From the NCBI RefSeq assembly GCF_023101765.2, contig NC_064225.1, forward strand, positions 8,420,001 through 8,484,000: DNA of 64,000 nt. The letters run 5' to 3'. The DNA is from Spodoptera frugiperda (taxonomy: Eukaryota; Arthropoda; Insecta; Lepidoptera; Noctuidae). The position numbers were made by a program, and so were the translations under genes. Shown here in pieces: positions 38,484 through 51,136 of this stretch. The notes under the pieces are model-generated. The model made no database searches and was not told where the DNA came from. It saw nothing but the letters and a program-made list of their open reading frames with translations. Within the stretch, counting starts at the first letter, position 1. Each line of letters opens with the position of its first letter.

Positions 38484-38489
38484 AATAAA
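38484..38489 (+). promoter_or_regulatory. Poly(A) signal of serpin-1
   Basis: AATAAA, 175 nt after the stop codon; the first canonical one downstream in a plausible range. Confidence 0.65.
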
Positions 38490-39840
38490 GATTAGATTAC
38501 GACGTGTAATGAGTATTAAGTTAAAACTCGCGATAAGCCACTTGATTGGTAGTTGCATGGGAGTTAGAAAATAATTATCATAACGACCCTTCTTACAATT
38601 ACAGAGATTGTTTAGGTACATCATCTTTCTTTTGTTTTTAAGAACATTTTAGGATTGTTTACGACATATTGGCTTTACTCTTTAACCAACTTCGAAAGGG
38701 AAAATAGTATTAATTTAGTATTTACGACCTTTTGCCCGCAACTTCGTAAGCACAATCCCATGTTTTCCTGTTCCCGAAATCTGTCTCCTGGTTCTAAGAT
38801 ACTTTTGTGTTCTTGAGTTATAAATAGTCTTTTAAATACTTCAATAAATATACGAAGATTTTGCAACATTTATAGTCATAAATGTATTAGGTATTCTTGT
38901 TATCCGTACTAAATGTTATTTTTTGGTCTTACATTAGCACGATAACATAAGGTTAAAGTTCTAAATCTATCTCTTATAAATGTTAGCTTTATATTTGGTG
39001 TTGAAAACACTTTTTTATGATTGTCAAACGACAAAAATTTGGTAGGTACCTACCTAAATTGTTTGTTAAACTAAATCATACGCACATAAAGTGCGGCAGT
39101 TTAATCTGATTAAGTAATCATTAAATGTGTCTGAGTATGGCAGTAGGTGTTTTCGAAAAAAATATTTGAATGAATAAGATTCTTTATTTATCTTTCGCTT
39201 GCATTCCGTTACTCGTCTCTGGAAGGAAACGTAAAGACTTGGTGTATTTATTTTCATAGACGTTTTTTAGTGTTTAGCGTTTAGCCGGCTACGATTTTTG
39301 TTTATGCGAAACAGATCTAAATTTCATTCATGTTATGTGTGCGTCTTCAGCTCTTGTTTTACGATGGAAATTTTTAGACCAATATGTTTCTTAATGAAAA
39401 AAAAAACGTGTTCAAGGCAGTAAAAAAAAAAGTTTTTTTCGCCTACAGAATTTTCTCTTACACCAGTGTGTGTGTGGGTGCGTTTAGACATTTCGTCTGA
39501 GTAATAACGCCTGCATTACACAGACACAAGCACATTATGTTACCTCCAAATGTTTAAGTATACTTTCAACTTTAATATAATAACGATAAGGTAGAAAATG
39601 TCAAAAGTCTAAGGTATAGTTTGATGTGCTGGCACGTTGAAAACAAAATGTCTGAAACAGGTCACTACCCCCAGGTGTCCAAGCCATTATGAAAGTTTAT
39701 TTTCTCTCCAAATGTATGAAGATTAATGTGGAACTCGTAGTTTGTTGATTTAACGCATGTATTTTGTATTTATGTTTCGAAATACTTACGAAAGATTCCG
39801 ATATTGAGGGTGCTAATTACGTGCTCGTTCAAAATTGGTT
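38490..39840. other. Intergenic, nearly featureless
   Basis: AT-rich with no coding signal. A piece of the 75-190 foldback family lies at about 39105-39145 (taagtaatcattaaatgt). Confidence 0.5.
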
Positions 39841-39844
39841 CTGT

Positions 39845-40225
39845 TTTTTTTTTTATGAAACACGCCTTTAATGGAACAACCGTATCACCTGATGGTAAGC
39901 AATCGCCGCCGCCCATGGACACTTGAAACACCAGAGGCGTTACAAGTGCGTTTCCGGCTTTTTGGGAGTTAGGAATTTAAGGGTTGTTGTTCGGGAATCG
40001 GGGATGGGGAAGATTGGGAAGGGGAGAATTGGGCCTCCGGTAACCTCACACAACGAAACACAACGCAAGCGTTGTTTCACGTCGGTTTTCTATGAGGCCG
40101 TGGTATCACCTTCCTCTTGAATCGCTCCATCTCCGTATCCGTTGCGTAGTTTTAAAGATTTAAGCATACAAAGGGACATAGGGACAGAGAAAGCGACTTT
40201 GTTTTATACTATGTAGTGAAAACTA
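39845..40225. repeat. R2 copy followed by reversed Helitron 5' fragment
   Basis: R2 forward (39845-40128), with tgatggtaagcaatcgccgc and the caacgcaagcgttgtttcac palindrome. Then about 40130-40225 matches the inverse of the 35360 Helitron start (gcgactttgttttatactat). Confidence 0.7.
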
Positions 40226-40339
40226 GATGCTCCTGTGCGGTTACAGTTGCTACTCAGCTCCTATTGGCCATAATGATTTACGCAGTAGCAGTGCGACAGT
40301 CGCTGCGTCTCACATGCTGCTCATGAATATAAGCCTCTA

Positions 40340-40975
40340 GCATGGCTTGAAACTAGTCGAGTTCCTCGTCAAACAGTTACGTAAGTAAGCGGATAGCATA
40401 ATAATCAATTAATCACTATAAAATATCAATTTTTAATTTTATACCGCTTTATGAAGACTTTATGGATTTTATACAACTTTTCTTTTATTTTTGCATTCCA
40501 AAAATTATTCAAATCGGGCCAGTAGTTCTGGAGCACGGTAAAATAAACAAACAAACTCATCTCAGTTTTGAAAAGTACTCGCAAAAATAGAAATTGTATG
40601 TAACCAAGATTTTTTTTGAATTTATTTATTTTTCTTATGACGTTTTTATGGTATAAGTCGGTAAACGAGCAGACGGATCACCTTTAGTCTGCTATTACAT
40701 TTGTGTCAGCTATATAGGTTTATAGTCCGTCCCTCTCGCACGTTCAAACGACCATTCTGACACAATTGTAATCAGACTAAGGCCCCTGATGCTAAGCTAA
40801 GCAATCTCCGCCTCCCATGGACACCCGAAATACCAGAGGCGTTACAAGTGCTTTGCCGGCCTTTTGGTGGTTAGTAATTTAAGGGTTGTTGGGGAATCGG
40901 GGATTGGGAGTATTGGGGTAAGGGGGCCTCCAGTAACCTCACTCACAGAACGAAACATTTCGCAAGCTGAATTTT
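40340..40975 (+). repeat. Dispersed fragment and R2 copy
   Basis: Bases 40340-40385 are the inverse of 12055-12098. Bases 40645-40975 are an R2 copy interrupted by an insertion (40685-40790, cctttagtctgctattac ... gtaatcagactaaggcccc) that itself has inverted ends. Confidence 0.6.
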
Positions 40976-41335
40976 CAAAAAAAACTGCATGAAGACATAC
41001 ATACATAAATTCATGCATGTTTCCATGGGGGTAGGCAAAGACAACCGACCGCTAATTGTAATTGACAACCTACCTTTTTGTGCCTAATTCGTCGGGGAAT
41101 AATTAGCACAAAGTCAGGTACTAAATTTATTACAAAACCTACACGCTTCAAAGAAATCTAGGTTTAAAAGTCATTCTCATAAATACATTCTGACTAAGAA
41201 ACTAGATCTCGGTCTGTTTATTTAAACTCTAAAACCACTGATGCAAAAGTGATAATTCTGTTTTTTCATTTGAAATACTGCAGACGCGTCTGCCTACCGC
41301 TATAAAAGAGTATTTATTTGTTTTTCTAACTAGTA

Positions 41336-43352
41336 GGCCAGTGCAGATAGCTCTAATAAAGGTAAAAAGTAAAAGAAATTTATAGTAGAATGAAAACTAT
41401 TGGAAATGGAAGAGAATATGCTAAAAATGGAAAAAAATAAAAATTCCACTCCATCCGAGTTCGGGAAGTGGGGGGAGGGAGGTTTTAAGAGGAAAAATCG
41501 GTTTATCGCAATTTTCGGCGAAACTACAAGTCCTATAAAAAAAAGTTCAACGGCAAAGTTGTAGGTAATAAAAAGATCTACAACTTTTGTATTTACACTT
41601 TTTTTTGTATTACCTCAAAATTTTGTGAAAAATTCAAAAAACTACGATTTCGGTTTTTTGTTGTTATCTTCGACAAAAATATTTATTTTTTAACGAAATT
41701 TTGTGAAAACGTGCCTTTATATGTACCAAATACATTGTATTTTTTTGGAATTGAAAAATTAATTTTTTTAACAATTATTGATTAAATACCGAAAAATTAT
41801 CCTAATTTTCAATCGAAAATTCACGCGTCAAAATATCAGATTTTTTATAAAGTTCGGTGGGCTTTTTGTTTGCTGAAATCTCTACTTTTCGATAGTGTAA
41901 AAAAAATAAACGTTACTATGGAAAATGTTCTGAAAAAAACAGGTGATAGTGAACGGTGCCTGGATATCGTCTCGCAAATCCCGACGCCCGGAGTGTCTCT
42001 GGAGGAGCGAGCGAGACTGGGATGACGTCTCCTACTTCTGCGAAGCAGTCATGCTAGCAAAGAAGGAGGCGGGGTACCTGAGGGAACGAACCTCCTCACC
42101 CCCAGCCTTCGCGAGAGATACTCCGGGCGTCGGGGATCGCGCAAAGTACTCTGGCCTCCGTAAGTACGGGTCTGGAGACGGCGAGCAAGGGTAGCTTCAG
42201 CCCGAACAGAACTAGACCCGTGCATGCCGCGTGACGCGTTCCGCGCGCACCTCAAAGTGCCATCAGACCACCTCAGATGGTGTCTAGTATGACTGATACC
42301 TGATCCGGGTCTGTGGACTACCTAGCGGGTTTACCGGGGCTCCGGCTCGAAAAGTAGGTCTAAGAACAGGGTAGTTTTGAGTCAGCAAGAGTCTGACACT
42401 CCCTCTCGCCTCACCTAAGGCGAGGGAGGTCATTGGATGGGATTGGATGATTTTGCCACCTTAAAAAATAAAAAAGGTTTATAAAAATTATCTTCAAATA
42501 AGAATATATAAGTATCTACGTATTTATTTAAAACAAAATTCTACATTTTTCTTATAACATTGTAGATGTCTTATCAAATATAAACATTATTAACTTATTT
42601 GATTGTTAATCGTAGTAGAATGTTTTAATTTATATATATTTTTTAATTGTCAATGTACCATTAAATCTTACGCTACATGAGTTAATTGTAACAAATAGCT
42701 CAAAATTGTGCATAATGATGAAAAACAAATTTTTTGATTCGAGTTTATTTGGTTTATTGCATTTGTTCAGAACATTTTCCATAGTAACGTTTATTTTTTT
42801 TACACGATCGAAAAGTAGAGATTTCAGCGAACAAAAAGCCCACCGAATTTTATAAAAAATCTGATATTTTGACGCGTGAATTTTCGATTGAAAATTAGGA
42901 TAATTTTTCGGTATTTAATCAATAATTGTTAAAAAAATTAATTTTTCAATTCCAAAAAAATACAATCTATTTGGTACATATAAAGGCACGTTTTCAAAAA
43001 TTTCGTTAAAAAATAAATATTTTTGTCGAAGATAACAATAAAAAACCGAAATCGTAGTTTTTTGAATTTTTCACAAAATTTTGAGGTAATACAAAAAAAG
43101 TGTAAATACAAAAGTTGTAGATCTTTTTATTACCTACAACTTTGCCGTTGAACTTTTTTTTATAGGACTTGTAGTTTCGCCGAAAATTGCGATAAACCGA
43201 TTTTTCCTCTTAAAACCTCCCTCCCCCCACTTCCCGAACTCGGATGGAGTGGAATTTTTATTTTTTTCCATTTTTAGCATATTCTCTTCCATTTCCAATA
43301 GGTTTCATTCTACTATAAATTTCTTTTGTTTCAAAACCTATCTGCACTGGCC
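41336..43352. mobile_element. Large foldback element with two arms of about 590 bp
   Basis: Arms 41336-41933 and 42767-43352 are inverted copies with very few differences (for example one base in accaaata[c/g]attgtattt). Outer ends are ggccagtgcagatag / ctatctgcactggcc, flanked by TA on both sides, suggesting a TA target duplication. The 833-bp core has a GC-rich part (41940-42300), a reversed R1 copy (42305-42460) and an AT-rich part. No transposase is visible. The 83-residue core frame resembles no family I know. Confidence 0.9.
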
Positions 43353-43587
43353 TATAGTGTTAAATGCAGCTTTTTTACCTATTTACCTAGATTGTTAAAT
43401 TTAGTTGGATAGATCAGTAGTGGGCTACGCAGACTGCATGGCGGTATGGCATGGGATTTTGCCGGCAGTCAGCGCTCATTGGTCGCTTAGATTCCGTGGC
43501 ATGTTAGCGCCTTGTTACGGCATGACGCGATACGCTATAGCACATTTCGGCAGCTCCTGCTGCCCCATATACTTTAATCTTCACATC

Positions 43588-43870
43588 ACACATCAACAGC
43601 CAATAAGTGGCCACTACTAACCAAAGCCTCTTTTTACAAGGAGAAGGTTTGAGTATTAATCACAACGCTTGATCAATGCGGGTTGGCGATTTCAGACTTA
43701 TAATTAGAAATTATAAGCCCAGGTTTCCTCACGGTGTTTTATAATCTGAAAAAGTACATTTAACTCGGAAAAGTCACATTGGTCCTTTCCTTGCTGATGG
43801 CAGTTTTCGAACCCGCACTCTCATGCACGAGAAACTGGGGTCTTAAACCTTCAGGCTACCACGACATTTT
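43588..43870 (-). repeat. Repeat R3 copy, reversed
   Basis: Aataagtggccactactaacc ... gttttcgaacccgcactctc, the inverse of the R3 unit including its B-box-like word. Bases 43353-43587 and 43871-44263 show nothing clear. Confidence 0.65.
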
Positions 43871-44263
43871 TCACTTTAGTCTTCAGTTGTCCTCATTCCC
43901 CCTACTATACCTTAACCCCTCATTCTGCGGTATGTAACAACGAGCGCGGGAGTCCTTGGCCATGCCGTTGCAGCATCCCACCACGGGAGCTCGTGGCGTG
44001 TCTTTCAATACCGTGGAAGAAAACCTTTTAGATAGCACAGTACTATTTACGTGCGAAGAAGAAGAAATGAAAATCGTGTGCCATAGTGTGGTACAAAATG
44101 TTACTTATCATTGAAACAAATCTCATAATAGACATTTTACGACCGTCCCCAACCTAGTTAGCTGAATTACAGGAGAAGGAATCTTGTCTAGGCGCCATCC
44201 AGTTCCGAGAATGCCAGTTGTTAATTATCACGTTAAGAGTTACATGAAATACCAACCAAAGGG

Positions 44264-44544
44264 TGCTTTTCCACCAGAGACGTTGATGTGGATGCGTTTG
44301 GCTACCACTAATCATATTCAGTGCTGGAAACGGACTAAGCTAAGGTATGTTTTTATATGGAAAGATGCGTGCTATGGATGTATGCCATAGGTGCGTGCTA
44401 TAAATGGTTTCCTACTATCAATAAATCGCATACTCGAGCTGCGCACCTTCCTCGCACAGCTACATAGCTTAGTATCGGTGGTAACAGTCATATAGTTTCA
44501 CAGCTCAGCCATTAAATAGCATAGCATCTCTGGTGGAAAAGCAT
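44264..44544. mobile_element. MITE with TGCTTTTCCACCAGAGA ends
   Basis: Left tgcttttccaccagaga and right tctctggtggaaaagca are perfect inverted repeats over 17 bp. A diverged internal fragment is in PHYH-1 intron 1. The 68-residue frame across it is not a gene. Confidence 0.8.
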
Positions 44545-44689
44545 AAGCCTAGTTAAAAGCATAACAATTGTTCAATTGTTATAAACCCGGCTTCTCCTTT
44601 ATTTCATTTAGTAGGTAGCTCTCTCGATCCTGTACAAATATTAGGATAACAGCAGCCTATGTTACACCCCGAAAAGTAAGCTTACCAAT

Positions 44690-44865
44690 GGTTTTTTATA
44701 GCACACGAGCCGACGGACCACGTGATGGTAAGCAATCGGCACCGCCGCTGGACACACTGGACACTACAAATGCGTAACCAACCAATTACGGAATGAGAAA
44801 TTAGAGATTAAAGATTTCACACCAGTTTTCTGAGATCACGGTATCACTCTAGCCGACCCAGCCAA
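44690..44865 (+). repeat. Diverged R2 copy
   Basis: Cacgtgatggtaagcaatcg then ctggacactacaaatgcgta. Confidence 0.5.
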
Positions 44866-46280
44866 AACAGTAGGTATATTTTACTGGAGCTCTTTACAAA
44901 TCTATTTCGGTTGTCCAGACTAGACATACAATAAATAAAGTATTGAAAAATCTAGGAATCCTATGGATAAACAGAAACTATAGGAATAAGACATGAATTA
45001 ATAATGTGTTGAAATGTAAAAGCTCGGCTATGAACCTTGGACCTAGGTTGATGACTTTGAACGGATGCAGATGGTAACGCAATGTATGTATAGGTAGGTA
45101 CTTCATGTTATAAAGAGGGAAGATTTGATTGTTTGTTTATTTGCGTTGAATAGGCTTCGAAACTTCTGGACGGATTCAAATAATTGTTTCAGCGTTGGAA
45201 AGTTTTAGGGGATAAGTGTGAGTTATTTCTTATTTTGATATTAACTTCTGCCTGTTGCTTCGAAACAAAAATTGCGTGCTGTGTTATGCCAAATTCAGAC
45301 TATAATCTAACTCAGAGCTGCGGACTGTGAAAAAGTGAAAAAAAGCTTTGACTTCACGTTTCAACGACTATCTCCGTAATTGCTATAATTTATGATTAGG
45401 CGTACCATAGGAAACGAACTTGACACCTACGATAAGGATTGGCCGCAGAAAGCTCTGCACAGAGAGAACTGCAAGAAGGGTTGTGAGGCCTGGGTGATTC
45501 TTCAAAATAATCAAAATAAGTTAACGGCGTCATTATCCTCAACCAAAAGTTAACAATTATGCCGATTGAAACACAAAATTTAGTTTCAATAAATTAAGCT
45601 GTGACATTGCTCTTAACCATCCAATAAAAATAAGGATGACAAAAACTATAATAAGGCGGGAGAATAATGATTTGTTAAATAAAAGTTAAAGTTTTTTGAA
45701 GAATCACCCGCCTATGCCCTGCATTGGGACGACCATGGCTAAAAATAAATAAATAGGAAAGTAAAAATAATGGGAAACATGATTAGTTATCTACCATTTC
45801 ATTTTGGTAAAATATTTCATCATTAAGCCAACGATACAATAGGGGACAATTTTATTGTCCCGCGACACTGGATGAAGTCGCGTGTTATTGCTTATAGTCA
45901 TAATGTCGACGAAATCGGTCGGAATCGTTTGAGATGTCTCTGATGTGTTATGACATGTCTTGGGACATTCGTTCTCTAGTGTATCCTTGGTTACATCGTG
46001 TATCGCGTGACGATCTCCGGCCACCGTAGTAGCTGGTCTGCGGACGGCGAGCAAGTGTAGCTCGCCGTCCGTCCAGAACCAGACCCGTGGAAAGATAAAA
46101 TGTAGATTTGTCTCCGTCAAAATCGGTACAGCCATTTCAGAGATTAGCCAAAACAAACAGACAGACAAAACTTGTAAAAAATATTATTTTGATGGATGTA
46201 TCGCATCACGCATGTACATTCATATGCATATAGTAAAAGGCAGTTATTTCCATATTACAAACAGACACACTAATTTTATT
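44866..46280. repeat. Intergenic with old repeat fragments
   Basis: Bases 46000-46090 (gcggacggcgagcaagtgta) share a motif with the 41336 foldback core. Bases 46105-46275 resemble the 22755 repeat. The 125-residue minus-strand frame at 45791-46168 lies in this repeat sequence. No gene. Confidence 0.5.
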
Positions 46281-46955
46281 TATTAAGTGTAGATGCGTAT
46301 AATATATTCGAAGGCCATTTCTCATAGTCACCTGTTAGGTACTTACGATGCGATACAATTATTTAATTATGTAAATTTTACTACAACACGAGAGCAGCCT
46401 GGTCGTAAAATATATAAAGAGCTATTATAAATAAAGCTGATATATTTATTTATAGTATAATGGTAGTTGTAGTATTAAATTAACATAAGCATTTAATTTA
46501 TTTTATAATTTTGCAAAATTAGTCAAGTTCTTAATCGATCTAAATGAAAAATGTATTATTAAATTGGACGTGATTTAATGTCTATATTAAAGAACTAGCT
46601 AGCAATATTTGTAAAAAATTTTTGCTCACCTTTTAAACCTTCCTTGGACTTCTACAAATTAATGATTCAAGACCAACATTTGGCTAAATCGGTTCAGCTA
46701 TTCTAGAGTTTTAGCGAGCCTAACGAACAGCAATTGATTTTTATACATAGAGATAACATAATAATTATTCACATAAAGACGTGACAATTTTGGTGTAAGA
46801 ATGTGAGGTTACGTGTGTAAAGAAAGACAGAAAGATGTTCACAATTCGGTTTAGTAGTTTCGGAGCCTAACCGGTGCAAACAGACAAACAATAAAATCAT
46901 TTCTCTATCATTGACATACCATCTTTATGATTGACAGTTCACTTCTAGTCAAGGG
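46281..46955. other. Intergenic, mostly unrecognised
   Basis: AT-rich; one dispersed-type stretch near 46590-46755 ends in tttttatacatagaga. Confidence 0.4.
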
Positions 46956-47215
46956 ACCTTCTTCACATAGGAGGGGTTTCTCATAATTTCTTCGTTTTGG
47001 GCTGAAATTAGAGATCGCAACTTAAAAGACTGCACGGTTGGCGCGGTGGCTGGGTAACTGGCTGCCTTCACATAGGAGAGGTTTCTCATAATTTCTTCGT
47101 TTGGGGCTGAAATTAGAGATAACAATTTAAAAGACTCAGCTTTTTTATGATATAAGCCGGTAAAGAAACAAACGGATCACCTGATGGTAAGCAATCGCCG
47201 TCGCGGTTAAACATA
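46956..47215. repeat. Tandem duplication with SINE B fragment, then R2 fragment
   Basis: Cttcacatagga[g/g]aggtttctca occurs at 46969 and 47067, about 98 bp apart. Between the copies is a 30-bp SINE B head (tgcacggttggcgcggtggc). R2 core follows at 47145-47205. Confidence 0.65.
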
Positions 47216-47534
47216 CCACCATGAAATATAACATTAATTTGTTGCTCCAGCTAGTGAGTATCGTATCTGTATAAATTGCTTCCGTTCCGGTATGGAATAT
47301 AAAGCACCAATTGTTCTACCAATGACTCAGAGCAACACCATGTAATTTCGGTATGGAGTTAGTCATCCTTTGGGCTTTTCTAATGATGAGGTTTTTTGTC
47401 TATTTCTGACAATAGTACGGTCGAATGGATGAGGAAAAAGTGATCGTGATTGTATTGTTTTGTGGTTTAAAACAATCATTGTTATTAAAATGACTTTACG
47501 GAAATTCGGTAGGTATGCACAATTAAAGTCAACT

Positions 47535-47655
47535 GCACGTCGTTGAACAACCGGCTGCCGCACAACGTGTAGCGGGTTCGATTCCCGTTTCGGGTTTGGG
47601 TGTCATGTGTATGTGAACTTATATGTTTGTTAACGCACCCACGACACAGGAGATC
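47535..47655 (+). mobile_element. SINE family B partial copy
   Basis: Gctgccgcacaacgtgtagc with the B box gggttcgattcccg, then gggtgtcatgtgtatgtgaa and cacccacgacacagg. Confidence 0.75.
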
Positions 47656-48284
47656 TATCATACGTGCATTGAACTAAAGCTTATCTTGTGCAAGATGTTA
47701 GAGTACGCTCAATCTAAGTTCTAAAAATTTTTAATAAGCTTAAATCTCTAGGTACATTTAAAAATCAATTGCTGTAACTTAAACTAAAATTGTAAAGTTT
47801 ATAATGAGTGACTTTTTTTATTTAATTCTTCATATTACAGACGGTCACTCCCATTCTATTTATTAGTGTACATGTAGATCTTTAGGAATCTGTGACCCTG
47901 TAACACTTACCCTGACCCCGGAATCAAACCCAAGACCTTTATTCGCATCATAACATCCAATCATCCACAATTTCCATACAATCCATGCATTGTATGACTG
48001 ACCCTGCTTCTACTGACATCATCCATCATACCGCCTTGTCTTAAATTTGCATGACTGACTAAAGAAAAACCCAATCACGAATGCTCCCGATTGAGACCAT
48101 GTGAATTATTAGTAGGTACAGTCGATCAAATTGATCGGTGACTAGGTATGTTTTGGTGATGATCAAGTGTTGTGTCAGTTGAGTGTTTTGACCGGACTTG
48201 AGTGTCCAGTATGACAGCAAATGGGCTTTCATCATCAGTCTGTAACTGGTAAAGGCCTTTTCTTGTACGAAGAAGGAATGATTT

Positions 48285-48660
48285 ATTTTTATTTTATGGT
48301 ATAGGCCGGTAAACTAACTTACAGATCACCTGATGGTAAGTTATCGCTGCCGCCCATGGATATCCGAAACACCAGAGGCGTTATAAGTGCGTTGCCGGCC
48401 TTTTAGGGGTTAGGAATTTAAGGGTTGTTAGGAAATCTGGGATCGGGAAGATTGGAAAGGGCCCCGGAGGTATTAGGCCTCCGGTAACCTTACTCAAACA
48501 ACGTAAGTTTTGTTTTACGTCGTTTTCTGTGAGGTCGTGGTATCACTGCGGTCAAGTCGGCCAACCGTGCCGAAGCACGGCTCTTCCACACTTGTCAGAC
48601 TTTTACTGACTAAAAGCCACCCCGTTCCTACTCATGCTTCGAGCTGAAGCTCCGGTAACA
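48285..48660 (+). repeat. R2 copy with R1 fragment attached
   Basis: R2 runs from about 48285 to 48600, then R1 core words ttttactgactaaaagccac to 48660. Confidence 0.65.
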
Positions 48661-48839
48661 ATTATGAGTGAACACAATCGACTTTGCCGATAGTACGCAG
48701 CCGTAGTCGCATTGATGAAGGCCTCACTAATTATTCTCGAAGCCCTTTCTTTCGCAATTACTGTGTTGTTGTACATTAGGTAATCATACGAATTGATTCC
48801 ATGGGTTTTATGTCTTGTTTACACATAAATTAGTTGTCT

Positions 48840-49245
48840 ATGTATGTATGTATGTATGTTTGTGCGTGCATTTAATTTTAATTGTTAGTTGTGCAATGAT
48901 TATGCCGATTGTACTTCACGCTGTTTACGGAATAAATAATGTCAAGTATTTTGATTATATCGTGGTGACTCGGAGGTTTCGAGCCCGCTTCTCATGCATG
49001 AGAGTGCTGGTTCGAAACTTACCAATGGCAAGTACTAATGTCACATTTTCCGAGTTATATGTACTTTTTAAGATTCTTTTGACACCACTGACAAACAGTG
49101 AAAGGAAACATCGTGAGGAAACCTGGGCTTAGAATTTCTAATTATAAGTTTGAAATCAAAGCGCATTGAGAAATCGTGGTGAAACCTTCTCCGTATGAGA
49201 AGAGGCCTTTGGTCAGCAGTGGCCACTTATAGGCTGTTGAAGTGA
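48840..49245 (+). repeat. (TGTA)n tract and R3 copy
   Basis: Simple repeat gtatgtatgtatgtatgt at 48841-48858. R3 at 48955-49245 includes ggtcagcagtggccacttat. Confidence 0.65.
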
Positions 49246-50070
49246 TTACGATTCCATGGCGTCCTGCAAATTAAAATCTGTGAACATTTTTGGAAAAGAT
49301 CCAATTCTTTGATCTTTTCGTGTAAGACTATTTTGATATATTTATGTTTGCTATCAATGACATCAAATACATTGAAGATATAAAATACAATTAAATATTT
49401 TCATTACGACAATGACAGCAAATCGCAAACAGAGACGACATCTATATATTAATACGTGATGCAAAAACTTTGGACCTCTTTTTACGAAAATTGCGCGGAC
49501 GTAGGAGCATAAAATTTGGTACACTTATAGTTTATGTGTAGGAGAAGTGAAGAACGCAAATATTTTTCAAAAATAATGCTTATAAAGTACATTAAATCAA
49601 TAAATAAAACATTACACACACATGCATAGTATCTGATCGTATTTGACAAAACGTCAAAATCGATAGACATTGCGATGATATTCTCACGTCTCATATGAAT
49701 AGAGTTTTTTAAAAGAGTTTGTTTGAGTTTGAGTTAAATAAAAATTATCCTTGAACGTTGTTAAGTGGTATTGTAAATTAAATCGTATATGGTCGAATTT
49801 CGACCACTAGGCGACCACTAGTTACACTTAATTTAATCATTAAGACAACACAATTATTTTATTTTCCCTCGTTTTATTATTTTGTAATTATGTTGAACTG
49901 ATGATTCTTTCACTTGACCCGCTTTTTGTTCACACGCTAGAAAAATATTGTACCACCGTCATTACAAGATACTTTAACTGTGTAGTAAATACAACTAATA
50001 CACCAGACGGACATTAATAGGTAATTGAAAATTAATGATTGCGACGGCTTTTTTGTGTGAGCTACAAATT
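49246..50070. other. Intergenic, nothing recognised
   Basis: AT-rich, no supported coding or repeat structure. Confidence 0.5.
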
Positions 50071-50079
50071 ATTATAAGT

Positions 50080-50560
50080 GTGGGAGAGCCATGCTTCGGA
50101 ATGGGCCGGCTCGACCGGAGTGATACCACGGCCTCACAGAAAACCGACGTGAAACAACGCTTGCGTTGTGTTTTGTTGTGTGAGTGAGGTTACCGGAGAC
50201 CCAATTCCCCCTTCCCAATCTTCCCAATCCCCGATTCCTAACCCCCAAAAGGCCGGCAACGCACTTGTAACGCCTCTGGTGTTTCAAGTGTCCATGGGCG
50301 GCGGCGATTGCTTTCCATCAGGTGATACGTCTGCTCGATTACGGAGTGTTTCATAAAAAAAAATGTTATACTGAGGAAGTTTGAGGTGTAGGTACGTGAA
50401 AGAAGTGTCTTCTTTTGTTTATTTTTTAAGGGGGAAAATAATCCAATGACTTCTACCGCCTTGGACGAAGCGAGAGGGAGTGTCAGACTCTTACTGACTA
50501 AAAACCACCCCGTTCCTACTCCTGCTTTTCATGCCAGAGCCCCGGTAACCCGCTAGGTAA
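50080..50560. repeat. R2 reversed then R1 forward
   Basis: R2 reversed at 50080-50355 (near full length, with caacgcttgcgttg), R1 forward at 50425-50560. Confidence 0.7.
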
Positions 50561-50891
50561 GTGGTGAAATTTGTGTCTGTAAATATATACAAGGAGTAAA
50601 TATAAGTGTATATGTATATAGGTGCGAATCCTCGTTCAATAACAAACCGTACTGTGTTCTCATCTGTTCAATTAACACGATTTTTTTGCGGTTTCGAACT
50701 CACACGCACCTAATTACCTACTTAATATGGCATTCTATCATCTTTCCGATTGGTATGTCAATAACACTACTAGTATTGCAAATATGCAAAGCCTAAATAC
50801 CTCTACCTGTTTTTCATTAATCGATATGGCTAATTTTTTTTTTGTGACAAACCCGCCGCAACCTTCTACACCGCTGGAACTCCTGTAGTGT

Positions 50892-51128
50892 CAGTGTCGG
50901 CGTTAGAGGGGGGGGGGAGGACGATGGCCCAGGGCGACAAATTCTGGGGAGTGCAAAGGTCTGAAGTTGGAGTCTCTTGCCTCTCCTGGTGCAAACCCTC
51001 AGAACTGTGCTCTACGCTCTGTGCATATGCATATTTTTTCAGCAAAAAATAACACTTGATATTGCTTCCCTCAAGTGGGCGCCACAATATTTTCGCCCGG
51101 GGTATCAGTGGCCCTTACACCGGCACTG
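50892..51128 (-). mobile_element. hAT-like MITE, CAGTGCCGGCG family, copy 3
   Basis: Ends cagtgtcggcgtt and caccggcactg. Flanked by a perfect 8-bp duplication tgtagtgt (50884-50891, 51129-51136). Orientation is opposite to the other two copies (ttgcttccctcaagtgggcg inside). Confidence 0.88.
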
Positions 51129-51136
51129 TGTAGTGT

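Noticed and set aside
41943..42194. 83-aa frame in the foldback core as a captured gene
   Set aside because: Short, no recognised domain, and part of its sequence recurs near 46050 as dispersed repeat. I keep the captured-core idea only for the DNA segment.
45791..46168. 125-aa minus-strand frame
   Set aside because: Lies in old repeat sequence related to 22755-23015 and to the 41336 element core; no splice or start evidence.
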